Counted from the stretch's first letter, positions 17,130 through 27,235 are shown. The stretch is 64,000 nt of DNA from Bacillota bacterium (GCA_023441625.1 JAEZOA010000044.1:1-64000); one strand, 5' to 3'. Made by a program: numbers and translations. Notes: generated by a model from the sequence alone, not told the origin.

Positions 17130-17178
17130 CTATACCATTGATAGAATCTGAATTGATAATATATTATCAATAGTATAG
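17130..17178. promoter_or_regulatory. Nested inverted repeat upstream of splB
   Basis: The arms CTATACCATTGATA (17130-17143) and TATCAATAGTATAG (17165-17178) are complementary except for one base. Inside lies an 18-nt perfect palindrome, TTGATAATATATTATCAA (17153-17170). The two alternative pairings share the right arm. It lies 31-79 bp upstream of splB and downstream of the yibE/F gene, so it could be an operator or a termination structure. Confidence 0.5.
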
Positions 17179-17292
17179 CTGTATTATATACTTTTAGTTT
17201 GTACGGATTTGATTGACTTATACCTTAATTAGTGAGTGATTTAGTAAGTGTCATTTTGACAAATATGCGATAATTTTTATATTCATAAATTC

Positions 17293-18507
17293 TTATTTCC
17301 AACCATCAGTATATTCATCATCAAGAGCTTTATTTCCAGATGATTTTGTTCTTTCTGAAAATAAATAGGCACAAACCAATGAGGTGAGTGGTATAGTGAC
17401 TAGAATTCCGATGCTTCCAACAAGAGATTGAAGTATCTCTACTACTATCATTTCTCTATTAAAAAGTTCTATAAATGAGCTGTTATATGAAACCAATAGT
17501 AAAACTACTGAGAGAGAGCTGCCGATATAAGCTAGTATCAGAGTATTTGCCATTGTACCCATGATATCTCTTCCTATTGATATCCCAGACTTTGCTAACA
17601 AGCTCATGGGGGAATATTCAAGCTTTTCTTTCAGCTCTGCAAGAGCCGCTGCTATAGACATTGAGACGTCCATTATAGCTCCAATGGCTCCAATGAGTAT
17701 TGAAGCAAATATAATTGCCCTTAAGTCTATAGGATGATTTTCGTTTATGTGTATCAGATACATGGATTCCTCGCTAACTAATCCTGTAAGCTCTAACACA
17801 TTGCTCATGATTATAGTTAAAAGTCCTGATACTAGGATTCCAACTAAGCAGCCTATACCAGCTGCTAAGCTTTTTTTATTTGCACCATAAACTATTAGCA
17901 AGGTCATGGTTATAATAAATATACAGGTGATTATTGACCAAAAATATATGTTATAGCCTTGTAAAATTGAAGGAACAAAAACAGCAAATATGGCCACACA
18001 TGTAAAGACTAAGGATACTATAGTATTGAAGCCTTTAAAACGACCAAAGATTAATAAAAATATAAAGAATACTATTGCTAGGATTATTAGAGAGTCTGTT
18101 CTCAAGTATTCAGCCAATATCCAATCATATTCAGAGTCTTGATTATCTGTGTAATATAAAATAACTTTATCTCCAGGTTCAACCACCTTTAAAGAAGTAC
18201 CTGTAAAAGGGTCTACTGTCTGTAATGCAACTATTTCAGTCCCTTTTTGATTGCCTGAAATAATTCTAGCAGAAAAAGCAATTTGTGCACCAACCTCAGG
18301 GGAATCTCCACCTAAATTATATTCTGTGCTTTTTTTAGATAATATTTTAATCACAGAGGCTTCATGAGATTGTGCCTCATCCCCTCCGTTTAATAGATCT
18401 AAATTTTTAGTGGTTATTCTATTGCCTATTAACAATAGAATAATAGAAAGAATAATTGTTGCTATGTAAATTAAGTTGTTCCTATTAAATAAAGATTTTA
18501 TTGACAT
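17293..18507 (-). CDS. YibE/F family membrane protein
   Basis: A 404-aa polytopic protein. It has an N-terminal membrane helix, an extracytoplasmic domain of about 100 residues, then seven or eight helices of the YibE/F type, including GAIMDVSMSIAAAL and GRDIMGTMANTLILAY. Family members are integral membrane proteins of unknown transport function. Start ATG 18507 after GGAGG. It is a single gene. Confidence 0.85.
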   Translation of the reverse strand: MSIKSLFNRNNLIYIATIILSIILLLIGNRITTKNLDLLNGGDEAQSHEASVIKILSKKSTEYNLGGDSPEVGAQIAFSARIISGNQKGTEIVALQTVDPFTGTSLKVVEPGDKVILYYTDNQDSEYDWILAEYLRTDSLIILAIVFFIFLLIFGRFKGFNTIVSLVFTCVAIFAVFVPSILQGYNIYFWSIITCIFIITMTLLIVYGANKKSLAAGIGCLVGILVSGLLTIIMSNVLELTGLVSEESMYLIHINENHPIDLRAIIFASILIGAIGAIMDVSMSIAAALAELKEKLEYSPMSLLAKSGISIGRDIMGTMANTLILAYIGSSLSVVLLLVSYNSSFIELFNREMIVVEILQSLVGSIGILVTIPLTSLVCAYLFSERTKSSGNKALDDEYTDGWK

Positions 18508-18746
18508 TAAGCCTCCAATAAACTAATTATAAATGTAGATAATGTGTCTATACACAATAAAGAACTGTGTTTATGATAGCACAAGCATTTCTGTTAGACA
18601 ATAGATAATAGTTATCACGTGTTACATTTTATCGTGTAATGAGTAGGGTATATAGGGACAAAATGTTTTTCAAACAGTTTGAGTGTTTTCGGTTTTTTTC
18701 TCGTACTATATGTGACCGGTTAAATAGAAGATATGGAGGTGTTGAA

Positions 18747-19307
18747 GTGAATGATGTGCAGATTATAGCTGCCATTAAAAAAGGTGATGAAGCAGTTATC
18801 AATTACACGATTGATAGATATTCCAATTTGCTATGGTCTATTGCGAGTACGATATTAAAGAACGTCGGGAGCACAGAAGATATTGAAGAATGTGTTGCTG
18901 ATGTATTCATATATCTGTGGCAAAAGCCTGAAAAGTTTGAAGCACGACGAGGTAAGTTGAAATCCTATCTCGCTTTAGTGGCGCGGAGCAGAGCAACAGA
19001 CAAGTATCGTCAACTCTCAAAACAAAACGTAATTTCTTTGGATAACAAACTGATTATTGACACTTTGGAAATTGCGGAGGATATGCTGTCGGAAGAAACA
19101 AAGCGTACACTAATTGCAGCCATCAAATCTCTGGAAGATCCTTGCCGCGAAATTATTGTGCGCCGTTACTACTATGAGCAAAAACCTAAAGAAATAGCGT
19201 TTTCCCTTGATATGCCTATCAGACAAGTGGAAAACCATTTGTATCGAACGAAACAAAGATTAAAAAATCATTGCCTATTAAAGACGGAGGTTTTGACCTA
19301 TGAATAA
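18747..19307 (+). CDS. ECF-type sigma-70 family factor
   Basis: A 186-aa sigma factor. Region 2 is seen in EECVADVFIYLWQKPEKFEARRGKLKSYL and region 4 in LEDPCREIIVRRYYYEQKPKEIAFSLDMPIRQVENHLYRTKQRLK. I choose GTG 18747 with GGAGG 7 nt upstream over an ATG at 18639 that has no ribosome site and yields an odd N-terminus. The next gene overlaps it by 8 bp and is probably its membrane-bound anti-sigma factor. Codon use is more G+C rich than the neighbours. Confidence 0.85.
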   Translation: MNDVQIIAAIKKGDEAVINYTIDRYSNLLWSIASTILKNVGSTEDIEECVADVFIYLWQKPEKFEARRGKLKSYLALVARSRATDKYRQLSKQNVISLDNKLIIDTLEIAEDMLSEETKRTLIAAIKSLEDPCREIIVRRYYYEQKPKEIAFSLDMPIRQVENHLYRTKQRLKNHCLLKTEVLTYE

Positions 19308-20538
19308 TAACACACCCTCATTCAAGAAAACTAATCTTCAAAATATCAAGGGCATATTTAAAGAAAAAACTGGTGTTGAGCTTGCTTCCCGATATACCAT
19401 TCGTCATCCTGCCAGAACAGTAGCAGTTCTGGTTGTGGTACTTGCTTGTTGCTTCTCGTTGACCGCCTTTACTATTAATATGTTTTCCTCTATGTCTGGT
19501 GACGATTTGGGTTTTTCGGCGACATATGAGAAAAACGGGATTGTTTCCATAAAGGTAGAAAACAGGTCTGATAAAGACCTTGTTTTCCAGTCCAAGCTCA
19601 AACTTATGTTGTGGAGTACCGGGGAGGAAATTACTCCTATTTCAGATGATATTATCTTTGAGGGAACAAAAATAGCGGCTAATTCCAGCGGTACAATGAC
19701 AATTGACCTATCAAATGCTTATGACATTGGCGTATTGGAGAAACCGCTGACCAATGACAATTACTATTTTATTCTGACAAACAATAATTTCACTTTTGGG
19801 CAGGATTGGATGTGTACAGTAAAGTTTTCGGATACCATCGTTACCGCTGATGTCCCCGTAACACCTGTTCAAGCAGATAAAACAATCCTACAGTCAATTT
19901 CTGAAAGTCTGCAATTTTACTTTGAAGATATCACCTTTGATATTGATGAGCGGAGAACTTTGAACGCTAATTATGTGCAGACCTATACAAAACTGTTTGA
20001 GAAGTTTGATGGAAATATAGTTTCTTCTGTTTCGCCATTTTCTCTCTTGGTAGATATACCTTCTGATATTATTTTTGATAACTCTATTTCAAGCAAGGAA
20101 CAGCACCTGCTTATTGGAGAACACTGGTTTAGCAGCGATGCCAAATTTAAGATGCTGGCTACAGAAAAGGAAACTGTACTTACTGTTTCAGCATTACTTC
20201 CATCTGCAAAATATACTGATGCCGATTCTGGAACCTTTATCCCGCTGTTTTATATTTTCATGTATGACAAATCAGAAATCAACGTTGAAAGTGATTACGC
20301 CTTTATTTACGGACAGGTGATTAGTTTTTCTGACCTTGAGCAATACAAGATTTATGAGGATGAGCAGTATATTTGCTATGAGGCAAGTGAATTGATTTAC
20401 TCCGACTTAACCGAATACATTCAGAGCTTTGTCAGTCATGTCCCAGATATCAGATATGACAAACAGGCTGAAAAGCGTGTTGAGAATATCTATAACTACT
20501 ACAAAAAAAACCTTAGCAGCTCTTTTATCACAAGATAA
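19300..20538 (+). CDS. Probable membrane-anchored anti-sigma factor
   Basis: A 412-aa protein with a cytoplasmic N-terminus of ~38 residues, one membrane helix (TVAVLVVVLACCFSLTAFTI) and a large extracytoplasmic domain (about 350 residues) that senses an unknown signal. Its topology and the 8-bp overlap with the sigma gene are typical of sigma/anti-sigma pairs, though no zinc anti-sigma motif is visible. It resembles the DUF4179-type layout only in outline. Local base composition suggests it was acquired with the sigma gene. Confidence 0.65.
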   Translation: MNNNTPSFKKTNLQNIKGIFKEKTGVELASRYTIRHPARTVAVLVVVLACCFSLTAFTINMFSSMSGDDLGFSATYEKNGIVSIKVENRSDKDLVFQSKLKLMLWSTGEEITPISDDIIFEGTKIAANSSGTMTIDLSNAYDIGVLEKPLTNDNYYFILTNNNFTFGQDWMCTVKFSDTIVTADVPVTPVQADKTILQSISESLQFYFEDITFDIDERRTLNANYVQTYTKLFEKFDGNIVSSVSPFSLLVDIPSDIIFDNSISSKEQHLLIGEHWFSSDAKFKMLATEKETVLTVSALLPSAKYTDADSGTFIPLFYIFMYDKSEINVESDYAFIYGQVISFSDLEQYKIYEDEQYICYEASELIYSDLTEYIQSFVSHVPDIRYDKQAEKRVENIYNYYKKNLSSSFITR

Positions 20539-20543
20539 GATAG

Positions 20544-20705
20544 TACCAGAGCGCACAGGAATACAAGTGGGAAACAGAGGCAAAGAAGATAATGCCGAGA
20601 AGCACTGCCGCCAGTCATGAGTTTATGCTGCCTTTAGGACACTGTCCTAAAGGCAGGTATTGTCAGAAAAAAGAAGAATTTGAACACTATAATGATTATT
20701 GTTAA
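20544..20705 (+). pseudogene. Truncated ORF with HCPKGRYC motif
   Basis: An open frame of 53 codons without its own start at the left edge. It includes MPRSTAASHEFMLPLGHCPK and continues with a C-x3-G-x2-C motif before ending at 20705. The coding look and G+C content match the sigma block. A perfect 14-bp inverted repeat (20628-20641 and 20643-20656) lies within it. It could be the tail of a lost gene, or a short gene of 37 aa from the internal ATG. The remaining gap to 20873 is A+T rich with no other feature. Confidence 0.4.
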
Positions 20706-20873
20706 ATATCCTATAAAATATAAATATATAAAAATAATATTTTAATTACCGAATATGTTGAATAATAGCATAATTTAGTATACTATAGTAATGTATTGGA
20801 AAAATTTTCTTTGTTTATAGTACTACTCATTTATTTTGATTTGCATAATTATTTAATTATTTGAGGTATATAT

Positions 20874-23444
20874 ATGAGAACAGGTTTTTGTCAAAAAATT
20901 CTTCTGATAGTATTTATGTTTTCATTTATAATTGCTACAGCCAATCATGTTTATGCAGAAGAACCTGAAATACAGCCCCAAAAGAATATTCTTATTTTGA
21001 ATTCATATAACGAAGGAACTACTTGGACTAAAGACCAGAACCATGGAATTATCGAAAAAATAGAAGAAGCTAATAATAGTAGTGCTATCTATGTGGAAAA
21101 CCTTGATTGGAAGAATTATCCGTATGAAGAAAATCTGAATTATTTGTACGACTATTATAAATATAAATATCAGGGTAAGCAATTAGATCTAATAATTACT
21201 ACTGATGATTTAGCATTTATATTTGCCCTTGAAAACAGAGAGGAGATATTTTCTAATGCAACTATTGTTTTTTCTGGAATAAATCAATCGTTTGTATCCG
21301 ATATAAAAAGCAAATATAAGAATTTTACAGGTGTTGTTGAAGAAATTGACCCAACTGAAACAATTAAAATGGCCTTAAGTATTAATCCATCTATAGAAAA
21401 TGTGTATATTGTTTTTGATAATTCTGAAAGCGGGCTTTCCACAGGTAAGCTAATTACCGATAAAATAAAAGCCATGAATAAGAATTTAAATACAAAAGAG
21501 CTAAATGGAGTAAACTTTAATACACTACTTGAAATTGTGAGTAAACTTGACAATAGAAGTATCGTTTTATTTGCAACATACTATAGTGATGTGACTGGTA
21601 ATATTTTAGAATTTAATTTGGCATCAAATGAAATTGGTAAGCATAGCAGTGTTCCATTGTATCACCAGTATGATTTTGGATTAAACAAGGGTGCTATTGG
21701 TGGAAATATGATTAGCGGAAGACTCTCGGGAAACTATGCTGCAGAGCTGGCACTTCGTATCTTAAATGGAGAAGAGGCTGATAATATTCCGGTTTCTTCA
21801 CCGAACATATCCAGAAAAGTATTTGATTATAATCAGTTAAAAAGATTTGATATTCCATTTTCCAAGCTGCCTAAAGATGCTGAAATTATAAATAAGCCCT
21901 TTTCTTTTTTCGAAACTTACAAGACGCTTGTTTTAGTAGTGTTGATTGCATTTGTTGTAATGGTAATTTTTCTTGTGATATTACTATTATATATAAAGAG
22001 GATAAGAAATATAAAAGTACAGCTTGCTAATAGCAATGAAGAGTTAACCCAAACATATGAAGAATTGGTTGCAACTGATGAAGAACTAAAAAATCAGCTG
22101 GAGAGTATATGTAAAATACAGAAAAATTTAGCCGAAAGTGAGGAAAAATATACATTTCTTGCACTTCACGACGTTTTAACAGGACTGCCCAATAGACGTT
22201 CCTTGTATGAGGATGCCAAGGAGCTGTTCTCAGATAAGTCTATCAAAAAAGCAGCATTGCTATTTATTGACATAGATAATTTTAAGTATATAAACGATAC
22301 AATGGGACATGAATTTGGAGATGAATTAATAAAGAAGGCTAGTGAACGATTAGCATTAGATATCAATAAGAATGGTATTCTTTACAGACTCGGCGGTGAT
22401 GAATTTATTATGTTAGAGGTGGGAATTGAGCAGAGTCAAGCCGAAAATCTCATTTCTAATATTCGTTATAGCTATAGCGAAGAGTTTACTGTAGATAATA
22501 TGGCTGTACATATTAGCATTAGTATAGGCCTGGCAATGTACCCAGACCATGGTGATAACATAGAAGAGTTAATTAAGGCTGCAGATATTGCCATGTATAA
22601 GGCAAAAGAGGATGGAAAAAACAGGCATGCAATCTATGAAAAGAGCATGAATACAGCCTTTAGTGAACGAATGAGTCTTGAGAAATATCTTCATTTAGCT
22701 ATGGAAAGGGATGAATTTGAGCTTTATTATCAGCCTCAGTTTGACTTAAATATAAACAGAATAACTGGATTTGAGGCGTTGCTGAGATGGAAGAGTCCTG
22801 AATTGGGGTTTGTATCTCCAATGAAGTTCATTAAAGTGGCAGAGGATACACATTTAATAATACCACTGGGAGAATGGGTATTAGTTCAGGCATGTGATTT
22901 TATAAGTCAGCTTCATAAAAGAGGATACCCTTTGTTAACAGTCTCAGTTAATATATCAACAATACAGATTTTGCAGGCTGACTTTACTGATAAGGTATTA
23001 AAAATTCTTGAGTATTTTCAGCTAGAGCCTAGTTTGCTTGAGTTGGAAATAACAGAATCAGTGCTAATTGAGTCATTTGAGGCTGTTTTTGAAAAATTAC
23101 AGTTGTTAAGTAATAGGGGAATAAGTATCGCACTCGATGATTTTGGTAAAGGATATTCTTCGCTAAGTTATTTACAACAATTACCTATTTCCACTTTAAA
23201 AATAGATAAGTGCTTTATTGATAATGTATCATTGGAAAATGAGAGTAATACTATAACGCAAAATATAATATCCTTGGGCAAATCACTAGGAATGGCTATT
23301 GTAGCTGAAGGGGTTGAAATACAGGATCAGATGGATTACCTGATGAAGTATAAATGCGATAAAATTCAAGGATACCTATTCTCAAAACCGTTGCCTAAAA
23401 GTGAAGCAGAAAATCTCAAAGAGCTGAGTTTGTGGGATTTATAA
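20874..23444 (+). CDS. ABC-type-binding sensor diguanylate cyclase/phosphodiesterase (GGDEF-EAL)
   Basis: An 856-aa cyclic-di-GMP enzyme. It has a signal peptide (1-28), an extracytoplasmic ABC_sub_bind-like domain (about 35-340), a membrane helix (about 350-378), a short coiled coil, GGDEF (about 425-585, intact RLGGDEF) and EAL (about 600-850, with EALLRW, LEITES, DDFGKGYSSL, AEGVE and QGYLFSKPL intact). Both activities look possible. The ligand is unknown. It is a single gene, and the window also holds pilus and chemoreceptor genes that c-di-GMP could influence. Confidence 0.9.
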   Translation: MRTGFCQKILLIVFMFSFIIATANHVYAEEPEIQPQKNILILNSYNEGTTWTKDQNHGIIEKIEEANNSSAIYVENLDWKNYPYEENLNYLYDYYKYKYQGKQLDLIITTDDLAFIFALENREEIFSNATIVFSGINQSFVSDIKSKYKNFTGVVEEIDPTETIKMALSINPSIENVYIVFDNSESGLSTGKLITDKIKAMNKNLNTKELNGVNFNTLLEIVSKLDNRSIVLFATYYSDVTGNILEFNLASNEIGKHSSVPLYHQYDFGLNKGAIGGNMISGRLSGNYAAELALRILNGEEADNIPVSSPNISRKVFDYNQLKRFDIPFSKLPKDAEIINKPFSFFETYKTLVLVVLIAFVVMVIFLVILLLYIKRIRNIKVQLANSNEELTQTYEELVATDEELKNQLESICKIQKNLAESEEKYTFLALHDVLTGLPNRRSLYEDAKELFSDKSIKKAALLFIDIDNFKYINDTMGHEFGDELIKKASERLALDINKNGILYRLGGDEFIMLEVGIEQSQAENLISNIRYSYSEEFTVDNMAVHISISIGLAMYPDHGDNIEELIKAADIAMYKAKEDGKNRHAIYEKSMNTAFSERMSLEKYLHLAMERDEFELYYQPQFDLNINRITGFEALLRWKSPELGFVSPMKFIKVAEDTHLIIPLGEWVLVQACDFISQLHKRGYPLLTVSVNISTIQILQADFTDKVLKILEYFQLEPSLLELEITESVLIESFEAVFEKLQLLSNRGISIALDDFGKGYSSLSYLQQLPISTLKIDKCFIDNVSLENESNTITQNIISLGKSLGMAIVAEGVEIQDQMDYLMKYKCDKIQGYLFSKPLPKSEAENLKELSLWDL

Positions 23445-23799
23445 GAGGTAATACAAAAGCTAGAGATGGAAATCTCTACAATATAGACAAAAGTATGAAA
23501 AATGAAATGAAAATTTGTATCCCTATAAGGCTAATTTTATGCGATAGGACTTGCATCAAACTTCAGTTTCTCTAATACTTGTTCCCTTTCATATCTATCT
23601 ACTTAAAACTTTAATGATACTAATTATAAAGGATTTACATGTATAATTGGAACTGGTACACTTACAGTACCAGTATAAGGTAAATTACCTGAGGCAATGG
23701 TTTTATTATGCGCTTTCCATATAATGGGTTATTGTATTTATTGAATTGTAATAAGATACATTGATGTATGGTTATCAATATTTATGAGGAGGAGAATCC
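23445..23799. other. Intergenic region with two small hairpins
   Basis: This 355-bp gap holds no gene. TAGAGAT-ggaa-ATCTCTA (23461-23478) lies just after the GGDEF-EAL gene without a T-run. ACTGGTAC ... GTACCAGT (23652-23674) is an 8-bp stem with a 7-nt loop. The rest is A+T rich and probably contains the promoter of the following gene. Confidence 0.4.
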
Positions 23800-24246
23800 A
23801 TGGTTGAAATACGAAAAGCAACAGAAAATGACACTCATTATATTTATGAATTAAACAAGTACGAACTTGGATATGAGTATTCCGAAGAAAAAACAAAAGA
23901 GAGATTGAAATTTATTATAAATAGGGAAACAGATAAAATATGGGTTGCTTGCGATGGTGATTTGATAGTTGGCTATATTCATGGGGCTGATTATGAATGT
24001 ACATATTCTGATTCACTAAAAAACATAATGGCAATTGCTGTTGATGAAAAATACAGAGGAAGAGGGATAGGTAAGCAGCTTCTGATGACTGTCGAACAAT
24101 GGGCAGAAGATAATAATTGTATTGGGGTTCGTCTTGTATCCAGTTTTAACAGAGAAAAAGCCCATCAGTTTTATTTTCAATGTGGATATACAAATCGAAA
24201 AGACCAAAAGAATTTTATCAAAATATTCACTAGAAAGGGGAAATAA
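23800..24246 (+). CDS. GNAT family N-acetyltransferase
   Basis: A 148-aa acetyltransferase. The acetyl-CoA loop is VDEKYRGRGIGKQLL, followed by the usual helix and the C-terminal FYFQCGYTN. The substrate cannot be inferred. Strong GAGGAGG ribosome site. The next gene begins 3 bp after its stop, so the two are co-transcribed. Confidence 0.85.
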   Translation: MVEIRKATENDTHYIYELNKYELGYEYSEEKTKERLKFIINRETDKIWVACDGDLIVGYIHGADYECTYSDSLKNIMAIAVDEKYRGRGIGKQLLMTVEQWAEDNNCIGVRLVSSFNREKAHQFYFQCGYTNRKDQKNFIKIFTRKGK

Positions 24247-24249
24247 AAA

Positions 24250-24489
24250 ATGGCACTCATACCAGCACTGCTAATTTTTTTGGTTCTGTCAGTTTTGATA
24301 GAGGGATTTGTTATTTTAGCGTTAAAGAAAGGTGTTTCTGGCTTAAAAGTAATGCTTTTAGGTATAAACATAACTTTATTAGGGGGAATAATTGCAGTTG
24401 ACCCTAATTCTAACCTTGAAGGTATTGAATATGTGATAGTGCTTGTGGGGTTAATTACTTCTATTATAGGTCTTGTAAAAAAGGATTAA
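24250..24489 (+). CDS. Small membrane protein, three helices
   Basis: A 79-aa protein with three hydrophobic segments and a Lys-Lys-Asp end. Its ribosome site AAGGGG overlaps the end of the GNAT gene. No family is recognised. It resembles small membrane proteins often found after accessory genes in Clostridia. Confidence 0.6.
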   Translation: MALIPALLIFLVLSVLIEGFVILALKKGVSGLKVMLLGINITLLGGIIAVDPNSNLEGIEYVIVLVGLITSIIGLVKKD

Positions 24490-24678
24490 ATTTTTAAGAT
24501 ATATTAGTTTTATATTCGAAGTAAAAACAATTAATATACTACATATCATCATTAAAAAGATTTAACCTTTTTTATGATATTGTTTATGAATAAGTTGAGT
24601 AAAGCTTTAGTTCACATGCTTTATTAAATGTACATCAGTTAAATGTGCAAAATGATGATTGTTTATTTGGGAGGTATT

Positions 24679-25221
24679 ATGAAAACGTTAGAAACTGAAA
24701 GACTGATAATGAGAAATTGGAGAGAATCGGATTTATTTGATTTTTATGAGTATGCCAGAGTTGAAGGTATCAGCGATATGACTGGATGGCCGCATCATGA
24801 GAATATTGAAGTTACTAAAACAATATTAAAAGACTTTATTGATAATGACATAGAGTATGCTTTGGTATTAAAAGAAGAAAACAAAGTAATCGGTTCTTTA
24901 GGCTTACATAAGAGAACTGCTGACCCAAATTACATAGCTGATAATCAGAGAGAGATTGGGTATGTTTTAAGCAAGGCATACTGGGGCAGAGGGCTTATGA
25001 CTGAAGCTGTACGAGAAGCAATCAAATATGCTTTTGATGAGATTAAAGTAGATGTTTTATGGTGTGGTCATAAAGCTTTTAATCTACAATCGAAAAGAGT
25101 AATCGAAAAAAGCGGATTTAGATATTATTGTGATGGTACATATGAATCCTTTGACAAAACTTATGATGCCAAGAAATATATTTTGACTAAGGACGAATAT
25201 CATGTGTTGTTTGCAAAATAA
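24679..25221 (+). CDS. RimJ/RimL-type GNAT acetyltransferase
   Basis: A 180-aa acetyltransferase. The N-terminal ETERLIMRNWRESDLFDF and the acetyl-CoA motif GYVLSKAYWGRGLMTEAV match RimJ/RimL/YdaF enzymes, which modify N-termini or small molecules. I start at ATG 24679 after GGGAGG; the earlier start at 24643 has no ribosome site. Confidence 0.85.
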   Translation: MKTLETERLIMRNWRESDLFDFYEYARVEGISDMTGWPHHENIEVTKTILKDFIDNDIEYALVLKEENKVIGSLGLHKRTADPNYIADNQREIGYVLSKAYWGRGLMTEAVREAIKYAFDEIKVDVLWCGHKAFNLQSKRVIEKSGFRYYCDGTYESFDKTYDAKKYILTKDEYHVLFAK

Positions 25222-25324
25222 GCAAAATGCTAAGTTATGGAGAATTAAATTAACTTGAAAATATTATTGAAATTCGAAGAGAGGCAAAATTGCCTAAATT
25301 AAAATCATTCATTAGAGAGGTCAT

Positions 25325-26305
25325 ATGTCAAAGCATATTAAAAGCATTGCCTGGAGTATATTATTAGTAGTTACATACATGGTTTTACAATTAATAATCG
25401 CTAAAGCGATGGGAAATGGGATATTCCACTTCGAGCCCGACTATTCAGATCCCAAAACATGGAGAGGTGCAATAATTCTAAGAGAGGTAAATACCAGTTT
25501 AATGATGGTTGTTCCAATAATTATCTCAATGCTGATATGCTATATTTTATATAAACTAGTTTTCAAAGAAAAGATGACTGCAAACTGCGGGTTTTCGAAA
25601 GCTGGTGCAAAAAATATTTTTATAGGCATTCTTATTGGATTCTTCATATCTTTACTATATTTATTGATACTAAATAATAGCGCATGGAACGAACTAATAT
25701 ATAACAAGGGATTGCTAAACCTATATAAATTATTTATAATTCAAGACGCATTAGTGATGATAAGAAATACTATTTTTATTAATATAATCTCAATAATAAC
25801 AATGGTAGTAGTAGTTCCATTCTTTGAGGAAATCTTATTTAGAGGGCTTGTTTTTAATAAACTTAGAGCAGTAATGCCTGTATGGGTAGCTATTGTATTG
25901 CAGGCATTATTATTTGGGATAATAAAAGGTAACGTAACTAGTGCAATATGTGCTTTTATAATAGGATTACTACTTGGAATTATATTTATGGTTACAAAAT
26001 CAATATGGCTTCCGGTTTTGATTCATGCAATTCTTAATATTTCTACAATGTTAATTAAAGGGTTTGACGAAATCAGTATACTTCTTGGAATATCCAGATT
26101 TGATACAACAGAAAATATTGATACATTTGTTTACAACAGCATAACAGGAGGCACACAAAATGTAAAGACAACTGGAATGCCCATAATGCTAAACACTTTA
26201 TTGGCAGTAATAATGCTTTTGAGCATTATATTTTTGATAATATGGCTTTGGAAGTCGAACAAGCTGATGAGTATTAAGGATTTCAAAAGTAAAGATTGTT
26301 TATAA
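25325..26305 (+). CDS. CPBP intramembrane metalloprotease-like protein
   Basis: A 326-aa polytopic protein of the CAAX protease/bacteriocin-processing family. Motif 1 is FFEEILFRG (EExxxR, intact). Motif 2 reads LLFGIIKGNV where the family usually has a His after FGxx; here it is Lys. Motif 3 is present as VLIHAILNIS. The Lys substitution may mean altered or lost protease activity. A diverged duplicate piece of this gene lies at 28227-28391. Confidence 0.8.
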   Translation: MSKHIKSIAWSILLVVTYMVLQLIIAKAMGNGIFHFEPDYSDPKTWRGAIILREVNTSLMMVVPIIISMLICYILYKLVFKEKMTANCGFSKAGAKNIFIGILIGFFISLLYLLILNNSAWNELIYNKGLLNLYKLFIIQDALVMIRNTIFINIISIITMVVVVPFFEEILFRGLVFNKLRAVMPVWVAIVLQALLFGIIKGNVTSAICAFIIGLLLGIIFMVTKSIWLPVLIHAILNISTMLIKGFDEISILLGISRFDTTENIDTFVYNSITGGTQNVKTTGMPIMLNTLLAVIMLLSIIFLIIWLWKSNKLMSIKDFKSKDCL

Positions 26306-26334
26306 AAAATTTGTTTGATTATAGGGGTCAGAAT

Positions 26335-26925
26335 ATGTTTAAACATATAGGAACTCAAACTATTGAGACAGAAAGATTGGTTTTACGTCAATTTAAAGAT
26401 GGCGATGCCGATGATATGTATAACAATTGGGCATCAAATCCAAAGGTTCAATTAGAATACGGAGAGCCGGTTTATTCATCTAAGGAACAGGTTCAGGAAT
26501 TACTTGATAAATGGATTTCAAAATATAGTGATAATGGCTTTTACCGATGGGCCATTATTTTAAAAGAGGGCAATGTGAATATTGGACAGATTGCATTTTG
26601 CCGAGTGTATGAAGATGTTTCAACAGCAGAAATAGAGTATTGTATTGGTGAAGACTATTGGGGAAACCGATATGCTTTGGAAGCATTAAATGCTGTAATA
26701 GAGTATATGTTATTTAAATCAGATTTTGAGAAGCTGGAAGCATATCACAGAGAAGCTAATCCGAAATCTGGAAGTGTACTAGAAAAAACCATAATGAATA
26801 GAGTTCCAACAGTTAGAAGATTTGAATTATCAGGAGAAAGTACTGAAGGAGAAATTTGTTATGCGATAACAAAAGGGGAATGGATAGGATATGCATTATT
26901 AAATGGAGATGATAAAAATGTTTGA
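26335..26925 (+). CDS. GNAT acetyltransferase (RimJ/RimL type)
   Basis: A 196-aa third GNAT in this cluster. ETERLVLRQFKDGDADDMY and YCIGEDYWGNRYALEAL are the characteristic segments; the Gly-x-Arg loop is GNRYAL. I start at ATG 26335 rather than 26296. The end overlaps the DUF1871 gene by 8 bp, so the pair is translationally coupled. Confidence 0.8.
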   Translation: MFKHIGTQTIETERLVLRQFKDGDADDMYNNWASNPKVQLEYGEPVYSSKEQVQELLDKWISKYSDNGFYRWAIILKEGNVNIGQIAFCRVYEDVSTAEIEYCIGEDYWGNRYALEALNAVIEYMLFKSDFEKLEAYHREANPKSGSVLEKTIMNRVPTVRRFELSGESTEGEICYAITKGEWIGYALLNGDDKNV

Positions 26926-27169
26926 AATAGTAAAGAAAGCAATTGATGACTTTAACCTTTATGGTTTGTTACCAGAGGCACCTAATGATGAATTTGATAT
27001 TGAATCTAAAAAGATTGCAAGGCAAATTAATGCTAAAAGTACTGTAAATGAAATAGCAGAGATTATAGCTAACGTATTTTCAAAAGCATTTAATAAGAGT
27101 TTTGATACAAAAAAATTCTTGGTACCTGCAGAAAAAATATATAATGCTATTAAAAACAATGGAAATTAA
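26918..27169 (+). CDS. DUF1871 family protein
   Basis: An 83-aa protein resembling YugE/DUF1871: a helical N-terminus, the segment FNLYGLLPEAPNDEFDIESKKI typical of the family, and a helical end. The function is unknown. ATG 26918 is preferred to 26903 because GGAGA lies directly upstream and the family starts here. Confidence 0.7.
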   Translation: MFEIVKKAIDDFNLYGLLPEAPNDEFDIESKKIARQINAKSTVNEIAEIIANVFSKAFNKSFDTKKFLVPAEKIYNAIKNNGN

Positions 27170-27235
27170 TAGATTCATACATTTCTCTGAATTTAGTAGA
27201 AAATTATTTATATACCTTTGATAGGAAGTGAAATT

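Noticed and set aside
20628..20656. Perfect 14-bp palindrome as a terminator for the sigma operon
   Set aside because: There is no T-run after it, and it lies within a frame that looks like coding remnant, so I did not call a terminator.
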